DNA of 64,000 nt from contig CAMIME010000005.1 of assembly GCA_946221035.1 (NCBI GenBank), forward strand, positions 1 through 64,000, written 5' to 3'. Below the pieces are notes generated by a model. It did no database searches. It was not told where the DNA came from and saw only the letters and a program-made list of their open reading frames with translations. The translations under genes were made by a program, and so were the position numbers. Shown here piece after piece: positions 58,180 through 64,000 of this stretch. How positions within the stretch are numbered: position 1 is the first letter of the stretch; every line of letters starts with the position of its first letter. Source of the stretch: an uncultured Campylobacter sp. GTDB lineage: Bacteria > Actinomycetota > Actinomycetes > Mycobacteriales > Mycobacteriaceae.

Positions 58180-59154
58180 TTAGTCACTTTCTCCACTACC
58201 GGACAGCGCGCCAGCGCCGCCGATAATCTCGGTGATTTCTTGGGTGATCTTTGCCTGACGGGCTTGGTTGGCCTCACGGGACAGGTTGTTAGCCAGGTCC
58301 GTAGCGTTATCCGTCGCGTTCTTCATAGCCGTGCGTCGGGACGCCGACTCCGCAGCTGCAGCCTCCAAGAAGATGGAGTACAGCAACCTGGAAACGTACA
58401 CCGGCAGCAGCTTGTCCATCAGCGTGTCCGGGTCCGGTTCAAAGTCCATATCCGGAGCCACCTCGCCGGAGGTGGTCAGCATGTCCTCTTGCTCGTACTT
58501 GAACTCCTCCAGCACCGGCTCAATCGGCAGCAGCTGCTGCACGCGCGCCTCCTGGGAGAGCATGGAGACGAACTCGGTGAACACCACGTGCACGACATCG
58601 AAGCCGCGCACCGGCTGGCCCTCGGCGCCACGAAGGCCCTCGCGCCAATCCGCCGATCCATCAGAACCTGCCATGTAGCCGTCGACGATGAAGTGGCGCA
58701 CGTCGTGCGTCGCCTCCCACGTCGGCTGCTGCGAGAAGCCGGTCCACGCGCCCGCGACATCCATGTCGCGGAACTTGAAGTGGGACACGCCCTTGTTACC
58801 GGTGACGAGGCGAACGACCTCGTAACCAGCTTCGTTGAGCATGCGCTCCAGCTGCGCCGCCTTCTTCAGCACGTTGTTGTTGTACCCGCCGGCCATACCG
58901 CGGTCAGAGGTGACCACGAGGATTGCCGCGACCTTGCCGTTCTCACGCTCGTGGAGCATGGGGTGGGCCAGAGAGCTCGCGGCAGCGAGGCGTTCCATGA
59001 CGTCTTTCAGCTCGTCTGCGTACGGCTTCGCCGCTTCGACGCGCTGCTGGGCCTTAGTAATCTGAGCGGTAGCGATCAGTTCCTGGGCCTTGGTGATCTT
59101 CTTCGTAGAGTTGACTGACCGGATTCGGTCGCGCAATTCGCGAAGAGTTGCCAT
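58180..59154 (-). CDS. atpG: ATP synthase gamma subunit
   Basis: 324 aa rotor subunit of F1. The N-terminal helix LRELRDRIRSVNSTKKITKA and C-terminal helix SRRTAMKNATDNATDLANNL are the conserved ends, with an actinobacterial insertion between (about 160-220). Upstream of atpD by 2 bases. Confidence 0.96.
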   Translation of the reverse strand: MATLRELRDRIRSVNSTKKITKAQELIATAQITKAQQRVEAAKPYADELKDVMERLAAASSLAHPMLHERENGKVAAILVVTSDRGMAGGYNNNVLKKAAQLERMLNEAGYEVVRLVTGNKGVSHFKFRDMDVAGAWTGFSQQPTWEATHDVRHFIVDGYMAGSDGSADWREGLRGAEGQPVRGFDVVHVVFTEFVSMLSQEARVQQLLPIEPVLEEFKYEQEDMLTTSGEVAPDMDFEPDPDTLMDKLLPVYVSRLLYSIFLEAAAAESASRRTAMKNATDNATDLANNLSREANQARQAKITQEITEIIGGAGALSGSGESD

Positions 59155-59201
59155 GGTGTTTCCTCCCTTCCTTTATCTAGTAGTCCAAGAGCACTTTCGT
59201 G

Positions 59202-60833
59202 CTACTTGCGGCCGACGTTGAGCTGGTTGCGGTTAACTTCCTTGCCCTCAAGGGCAGGCTGCTCCGCCTCGCGCACGATGCGCTCGCCGGACGTTGCCTG
59301 GAAGTTGCGGGACAGGTCCTCGTGCACGCGCAGGATGGCCTGCTGGGACTCGTCGTCAAGCTGCTTGCCACCAGCGATCTGGTCGTACACCTGCGGTGCG
59401 TTGGCGCGGATGGACTCGTGCAGCTCAGCCTCGTAGCGGCGGACGTCCTCGACGGGAACGACGTCGAACACGCCCTGGTTCGCCGCCCAGATGGAGATGA
59501 TCTGGTACTCGGTGGACTGCGGGGAGTTCTCCGGCTGCTTCAGAAGCTCAACGAGGCGCTGGCCGCGCTCGAGCTGCTTCTTCGAAGCGGCGTCGAGGTC
59601 GGACGCGAAGGCGGCGAAGGCCTCCAGGTCGCGGTATGCGGCGAGGTCCAGACGGAGGTTACCGGCGACCTTCTTCATACCTTTGGTCTGCGCGGCGCCA
59701 CCGACACGAGACACGGAGATACCGACGTCGATAGCCGGGCGCACACCCTGGTTGAACAGGTCGGACTGGAGGAAGACCTGGCCGTCCGTAATAGAAATGA
59801 CGTTGGTGGGAATGAAGGCACCCACGTCGTTCGCCTTCGTCTCAATGATCGGCAGAGCCGTGAGCGAACCTGCGCCGAGCTCGTCGTTCAGCTTGGCAGC
59901 ACGCTCGAGAAGGCGGGAGTGCAGGTAGAACACGTCACCCGGGTAAGCCTCGCGGCCCGGCGGGCGGCGCAGCAGCAGCGAGATGGCGCGGTAGGCCTCA
60001 GCCTGCTTGGTCAGGTCATCGTAGATCACCAGAACGTGCTTGCCCTGGTACATCCAGTGCTGGCCAAGCGCGGCGCCGGAGAACGGAGCCAGCCACTTGA
60101 AGCCTGCGGAGTCAGACGCGGGAGCTGCCACGATGGTGGTGTACTCGAGCGCGCCGTTCTCCTCCAGCGTCTGGCGAACACCAGCGATGGTGGAGCCCTT
60201 CTGGCCGACGGCGACGTAGATGCAGCGAACCTGCTTCGACGGGTCACCGGTCTCCCAGAATGCCTTCTGGTTGAGGATGGTGTCGATGCAGACCGCGGTC
60301 TTACCGGTCTTACGGTCACCGATGATGAGCTGACGCTGACCGCGACCGATCGGGGTCATGGCGTCGATGGCCTTCAGGCCAGTCGCCATCGGCTCCTCAA
60401 CCGGCTGACGGTCGAGCACGCCTGCAGCCTGCAGCTCCAAGGCGCGCTCCTCATCGGACTCGATCGGGCCAAGGCCGTCAATCGGCTGGCCCAGGGGGTT
60501 GATCACTCGGCCGAGGAAGTTCTCGCCGACCGGGATCGAGAGAACCTCGCCCGTCCGCTTGACTTCGTCGCCCTCAGTGAGGGTCTCAAAATTACCCAGC
60601 ACCACGACACCGATGGAGTCGGTGTCAAGGTTCTGAGCGACGCCAATGACGCCATTCGGGAACTCGAGCAGCTCGTTCGTCATGCAGCCTGGCAGCCCGG
60701 AAACCTGGGCAATACCATCTGCAGCCGAAGTCACCACGCCGACCTCCTCACGGGAGGCCTCCGCGGAGTAGCTCGAGGTGTAGTTCGCTATCGCGCTACG
60801 GATCTCATCGGAGGAGATCGTCAGCTCCGCCAT
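59202..60833 (-). CDS. atpA: ATP synthase alpha subunit
   Basis: 543 aa non-catalytic nucleotide-binding F1 subunit. P-loop GDRKTGKTAVCIDTI, IYVAVGQKGSTIA and the signature PAIDVGISVSRVG are clear. The C-terminus carries an extra tail (GERIVREAEQPALEGKEVNR), as in other actinobacteria. The ATG at 60833 with AGGAAG upstream gives the family N-terminus AELTISSDEIRSAI. Confidence 0.97.
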   Translation of the reverse strand: MAELTISSDEIRSAIANYTSSYSAEASREEVGVVTSAADGIAQVSGLPGCMTNELLEFPNGVIGVAQNLDTDSIGVVVLGNFETLTEGDEVKRTGEVLSIPVGENFLGRVINPLGQPIDGLGPIESDEERALELQAAGVLDRQPVEEPMATGLKAIDAMTPIGRGQRQLIIGDRKTGKTAVCIDTILNQKAFWETGDPSKQVRCIYVAVGQKGSTIAGVRQTLEENGALEYTTIVAAPASDSAGFKWLAPFSGAALGQHWMYQGKHVLVIYDDLTKQAEAYRAISLLLRRPPGREAYPGDVFYLHSRLLERAAKLNDELGAGSLTALPIIETKANDVGAFIPTNVISITDGQVFLQSDLFNQGVRPAIDVGISVSRVGGAAQTKGMKKVAGNLRLDLAAYRDLEAFAAFASDLDAASKKQLERGQRLVELLKQPENSPQSTEYQIISIWAANQGVFDVVPVEDVRRYEAELHESIRANAPQVYDQIAGGKQLDDESQQAILRVHEDLSRNFQATSGERIVREAEQPALEGKEVNRNQLNVGRK

Positions 60834-60875
60834 GTTCTTCCTGCTCTCGGTAGTTTCTTCCAGCATTGTGTTTCT

Positions 60876-61709
60876 TTAATAGGTCGTCTGGGTGGCCAGG
60901 TCAGTGCGCAGACGAGTGAGCTTGCCACGCGTCGAACCGTCAATGACCTCATCGCCAACACGGATCACCATTCCACCGAGGAGGCTGGGGTCAACCTCAG
61001 AATGAATGGCCATCTCGCGACCGTAAATCTGCTCCAACTTGCGGGCCAGCGTCTCACGCTGCGTGTCGGTCAACGCCTCTGCCACGCGCACGCGCGCTAC
61101 AGTCTTGCCACGCATCTCCGCGACGTCGGCAGCGACGGCTGCCAAATCATCGACGGGGTTGTGCTGCGGGCGGCCGATGACCTGCAACGCCAGTGCCTCG
61201 GTGAACATTGTCACCTTGCCGTAAATCACGCTAGCCAGCAGGCCACGCTTCTGAGCTGCGGTTGCAGTGCGGTCAGACAGGAGCTGGGTGAGCTCCTTCT
61301 CGTTCTCCAACAGAACGGAGAGCTGGTACAGCTCATCCTCCACCTGCTCGAGCTGACCCTGGTCCTGAGCGCCCAGTTCAAGGGCTCGGCGACCCAGGAC
61401 GATCAAGCCTGCGCGGAACTCGCGCGGGGTCGACCACTCCTGCTCCGCCGCGGAGTTCAAGACCTGCAAGGTCGGCTCCGCCACTTTGCCCCCGAAGACA
61501 TCCTGCATGATCCCGCGGCGCTGTGCGGCATCCAAGGAGGTGTCGGCGACGGCGACGCGCAGAGCTCGCTCGGAGTCGAGCTGGTCCACGGTAAGGAACA
61601 GCTCAGTGCCGATCTGCGCAGCCACAGCGACGGAGTTGTCGGCGTTACGGACCAGCTGGTCAAGCTGATCTGCAACGTGCGCCTGTGCTTCGCGACTAGC
61701 TGCCTTCAT
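60876..61709 (-). CDS. atpH: ATP synthase delta subunit
   Basis: 277 aa, F1 stator subunit linking F1 to subunit b, in the longer actinobacterial form. Conserved part AADTSLDAAQRRGIMQDVFG-like (VADTSLDAAQRRGIMQDVFG) and C-terminal VDPSLLGGMVIRVGDEVIDG. Between atpF (5 bases) and atpA. Confidence 0.94.
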   Translation of the reverse strand: MKAASREAQAHVADQLDQLVRNADNSVAVAAQIGTELFLTVDQLDSERALRVAVADTSLDAAQRRGIMQDVFGGKVAEPTLQVLNSAAEQEWSTPREFRAGLIVLGRRALELGAQDQGQLEQVEDELYQLSVLLENEKELTQLLSDRTATAAQKRGLLASVIYGKVTMFTEALALQVIGRPQHNPVDDLAAVAADVAEMRGKTVARVRVAEALTDTQRETLARKLEQIYGREMAIHSEVDPSLLGGMVIRVGDEVIDGSTRGKLTRLRTDLATQTTY

Positions 61710-61714
61710 CTCGC

Positions 61715-62287
61715 CTACTTTCTCGTCGAGACGTGGTCGAGCTCAGAGAGGAAGTCGTCGATCGTGTTCGAGCGGCGGGTGGAATCCGACAGCTCGGTAC
61801 CCAGCAGACGCTCTGCGAGGTTGATCGAGTTCTGGCCCATCTCGCCCCGAAGCTCTGCAACGACCTGCTCGCGGGAGGCCTGAAGCTGCTTCTCGCCGTT
61901 TTCGACGATGCGGCGGGCCTCTTCCTCGGCGCGAGCGCGGTGCTCGGCTTCGATCTCCTTGCCGCGAGCGCGGGCAGCCTCGCGGATCTCAGCGGCCTCG
62001 TGGCGCGCCTCAGCCAGCTCGGCGTTGTTCTTCTCCAGGGCAGCCTTGGCTTCCTTCTGGGCGACTTCAGCACGCTCGATGCCGCCCTTGATTCGGTCTT
62101 CGCGCTCCGCCAGCACTTCCTGGAACTTCGGAATGACGTACTTCCAGAACAGCAGGCCGACGATGAGGAATACGACAAGAGACCAAACCACGTCGTACGG
62201 TGCCGGCAGGAGGATTGAAGGTTCGCTCTCCAGCGGCAACGTCTCGACGCCTTCAGCGGCGACGAGGAATTCGATGACGTTAGTCAT
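61715..62287 (-). CDS. atpF: ATP synthase b subunit
   Basis: 190 aa. One N-terminal membrane helix (VWSLVVFLIVGLLFWKYVI) followed by a long charged coiled coil (LAEREDRIKGGIERAEVAQK, AEHRARAEEEARRIVENGEK), the peripheral stalk. Between atpE and atpH. Confidence 0.95.
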   Translation of the reverse strand: MTNVIEFLVAAEGVETLPLESEPSILLPAPYDVVWSLVVFLIVGLLFWKYVIPKFQEVLAEREDRIKGGIERAEVAQKEAKAALEKNNAELAEARHEAAEIREAARARGKEIEAEHRARAEEEARRIVENGEKQLQASREQVVAELRGEMGQNSINLAERLLGTELSDSTRRSNTIDDFLSELDHVSTRK

Positions 62288-62338
62288 TGGTTGCTCCTGA
62301 TCTAAAAAGGTGTACGGGTGTGATACGCGCGGGGCTTT

Positions 62339-62584
62339 TTAGAACAGGAAGCCGGCAACGAGGCCGATCAGGGCGAGCGCCTCCACGAAGGCGATACCCA
62401 GGAACATGGTGGTACGGAGCTGACCAGCCATCTCCGGCTGGCGCGCCATGCCCTCAACGGTCTTGCCGACGAGGATGCCGATGCCGAGGCCCGGGCCGAT
62501 GGTGGCGATGCCGTAGCCGATGGTGCCGAGGCCGTTGTAACGGGTCACGGTCTCTGCTGCCTGCGCAAGAATGATGTCGTTCAT
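62339..62584 (-). CDS. atpE: ATP synthase c subunit
   Basis: 81 aa, two membrane helices forming the proton-driven ring. GIATIGPGLGIGILVGKTVEGMARQPE (shown in two parts: IATIGPGLGIGILVG and EGMARQPE) is the loop; the ion-binding Glu lies in FVEALALIGLV of helix 2. No sodium-type motif is seen, so protons are the ion. AAAGGGAACG precedes the ATG. Confidence 0.96.
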   Translation of the reverse strand: MNDIILAQAAETVTRYNGLGTIGYGIATIGPGLGIGILVGKTVEGMARQPEMAGQLRTTMFLGIAFVEALALIGLVAGFLF

Positions 62585-62692
62585 GTGAAAGTCGTTCCCT
62601 TTCTAGGTGCCTGTCCGCCGAGCTACACACCGCGGGCAAGCGTGTGACAAATGTTTGGGGTTATTCAGTTTGGCCGTGTGGTCGCGCTTTGT

Positions 62693-63487
62693 TTAGTGCG
62701 CATCCGCGTGCAGCGACAGTTCGATGTACACCGCCGTCAGAAGGGCGAAGATGTACGCCTGCAGGAAGATGATGATCAACTCGTACAGGGTGAACAGAAT
62801 CGCTGCCAAGATGGTCAGGCCACTCACTGCCGTCCATGCGTTGAGCTGCCAGAAGAAGAAGTTCGTGGCAGAGTACAGCAGCACGAGAATGATGTGGCCG
62901 GCCAGGAAGTTCGCCATAAGACGAAGTGCCAGGGTGACCGGACGCAGAATGAACGTCGAGAAGAACTCGATCGGCACCACCAGAAGGTGGAGCGCCGGCG
63001 GAAGGCCGGGGATGACGGTCGAGTGCTTGAAGTATGCGGCGCCGTAACGCTTGATACCGGCGTAGATCATCGCAATGTAGGCCGCGATCGCCAGCACGAT
63101 CGGCATGCCGATGCGTGCGTTAGGCGAGATGTTGAGCCCAGGGATGATCGTCGCTGCGTTCATGAACAAGATGGTGAAGAAGATGGTGCACAGCAGCGGC
63201 AGGAACCGCTTGCCGTCCTTCTTCCCCAGCGTGTCCTCCGCAATGTTCACGCGAACGAAATCGACTCCGATTTCGGCGACATTCTGCAAGCCCTTCGGAA
63301 CAATCTTCGGGTTCCGGAAGGCGATAACAAAGAGGAGCACCAGGATCAACGCCACAAACAGGCGAACGATCATGATGCGGTCCAGTGCGAACCATCCATT
63401 AGCAAAATCAGCGCCAATGAGCTGGCCGAACGTTTGCCCCGGGAAAAATTCTGGACCGAGCGAAGGTGCGTGGAATGCACCCTTCAT
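62693..63487 (-). CDS. atpB: ATP synthase a subunit
   Basis: 264 aa, proton-channel subunit of F0. The essential Arg lies in LALRLMANFLAGH, with PALHLLVVPIEFFSTFILRP before it and LQAYIFALLTAVYI at the end. Five to six membrane helices. The ATG at 63487 gives a family-like start MKGAFHAPSLGPEFFPG. The 291-base gap to atpI holds no gene; a TAGGAT at 63672-63677 may be a -10, with no clear -35. Confidence 0.94.
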   Translation of the reverse strand: MKGAFHAPSLGPEFFPGQTFGQLIGADFANGWFALDRIMIVRLFVALILVLLFVIAFRNPKIVPKGLQNVAEIGVDFVRVNIAEDTLGKKDGKRFLPLLCTIFFTILFMNAATIIPGLNISPNARIGMPIVLAIAAYIAMIYAGIKRYGAAYFKHSTVIPGLPPALHLLVVPIEFFSTFILRPVTLALRLMANFLAGHIILVLLYSATNFFFWQLNAWTAVSGLTILAAILFTLYELIIIFLQAYIFALLTAVYIELSLHADAH

Positions 63488-63778
63488 GGCCAAAGTTGTA
63501 ACGCTCAGCGTTCTCTCCCGTTCTCGGGCCGCACCCGTGTCACGGGGTGCGGTGCGATGGACGTCTTCAACAGGCTGCCTCCGCGGCGGACTCCGTCGCA
63601 CATCTTCTCCGCGAAAGCAGGGGACGTTGCAAAGGCAGGGCTAAGACCAGCCTTAAACAAACCCAGCGGTTATCCTAACAGGCCAAATGGCCTTCGCCTG
63701 CTTCAGCCGGACCTTCTCCCCCGAATATGCCGAAGACCACTAAAAACCGGCAAGAACGGGCACGTTCACGGTGCGGAT

Positions 63779-64000
63779 CTACCCCAAATAGGTGGTGCGG
63801 GTGGTGATGACGCCCCATGCTTCGGCGGCGAGGGCGACAACCAGGGAGGCGATCGTCGTTAAGCCAAATGCGGTGTGGTCATAAAAGTCGAAACCCCTGA
63901 TCCAAAGCAGGAAGATCGAAAGCACGCCCATTTTGACTAGCCATCCGCCGAGCACCACGGCCATGGTCGTGGTGGGGCTGGAGTTCGACGTTGCCAGCAC
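63779..64000 (-). CDS. atpI: AtpI-like protein, 5' end beyond the window
   Basis: At least 73 residues, continuing past the window edge. Two membrane helices are visible (TMAVVLGGWLVKMGVLSIFL, FGLTTIASLVVALAAEAW). Position directly upstream of atpB, the size and helix pattern fit the ATP synthase protein I family, which helps c-ring assembly. The GTG codon at 64000 may be internal, so the start is not known. Confidence 0.75.
   Translation of the reverse strand: MLATSNSSPTTTMAVVLGGWLVKMGVLSIFLLWIRGFDFYDHTAFGLTTIASLVVALAAEAWGVITTRTTYLG

Noticed and set aside
59199..61883. Long plus-strand open frame opposite atpA and atpH (894 codons)
   Set aside because: It is the shadow of the two atp genes on the other strand; codon pattern and families clearly support the minus strand only. 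The same holds for long frames opposite glgE (49135-51276), glgB (51298-53133), ilvD (19799-21370) and atpD (56384-58183).

Overview
The window looks like a stretch of chromosome from a high-GC actinobacterium of the genus Corynebacterium. This rests on family content and gene order: ilvBNC, leuB and serA close together, an oxaloacetate-decarboxylase-like FAH protein next to a DnaQ-type exonuclease, GlgE with GlgB, NucS next to the atp operon through a DUF2550 gene, and an aminoacyl-phosphatidylglycerol synthase paired with an esterase. About 20 genes also carry a TANNNT -10 hexamer only 6-8 bases before the start codon, the arrangement of leaderless transcripts, which are common in corynebacteria and mycobacteria. 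The species cannot be named from the sequence alone.

Layout. 1-0.27 kb: tRNA-Glu (cut by the window edge) and tRNA-Gln with their promoter. 0.35-7.5 kb: gltX, a secreted esterase, isochorismate synthase, an FAH protein, and an exonuclease/DUF294 signalling nucleotidyltransferase pair. 7.5-13.8 kb: two related lipoproteins bracketing leuB and a short serA, then a DUF262 gene. 13.8-15.5 kb: a zinc/cation exporter and a small Thr-rich membrane protein. 15.5-21.6 kb: ilvC, ilvN and ilvB behind an attenuator leader peptide, a PH-domain protein and ilvD. 21.6-31 kb: DoxX, a YkvI transporter, gatB, a uracil-DNA glycosylase, pfkA, an MFS transporter, gatA and gatC, and an ACT protein. 31-35.6 kb: ligA, a second exonuclease, and a three-gene Xre/ImmA/PIN cassette. 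35.6-49.2 kb: a MetE-like protein, mnmA, a DUF222-HNH protein, a 40-bp repeat array, a spermidine-synthase-like protein, the lipid aminoacylation pair, a GH25 muramidase, iscS, a THUMP-like methyltransferase, a NUDIX protein and an orphan ABC ATPase. 49.3-53.5 kb: glgE-glgB. 53.5-64 kb: ybbN, a YkoF-like protein, a zinc-ribbon protein, nucS, DUF2550 and the ATP synthase operon (atpC back to a partial atpI).

How the genes work together. Most of the window is core metabolism and information processing. IlvB/N, IlvC and IlvD make the branched-chain keto acids and LeuB continues toward leucine. Charging of tRNA-Gln appears indirect: tRNA-Gln, GltX and all three GatCAB subunits are here. IscS supplies sulfur that MnmA can put on tRNA wobble uridine. 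LigA, NucS, the uracil-DNA glycosylase and two DEDD exonucleases serve DNA maintenance. GlgE and GlgB build alpha-glucan.

The most accessory-looking parts are the Xre-ImmA-PIN cassette (33.8-35.6 kb), the DUF262/lipoprotein operon (11.1-13.8 kb), and the DUF222-HNH gene whose promoter is framed by two SOS-box-like sites (38.1-39.5 kb) with the three-copy 40-bp repeat beside it. Functions given for these three are inferences from domain architecture.
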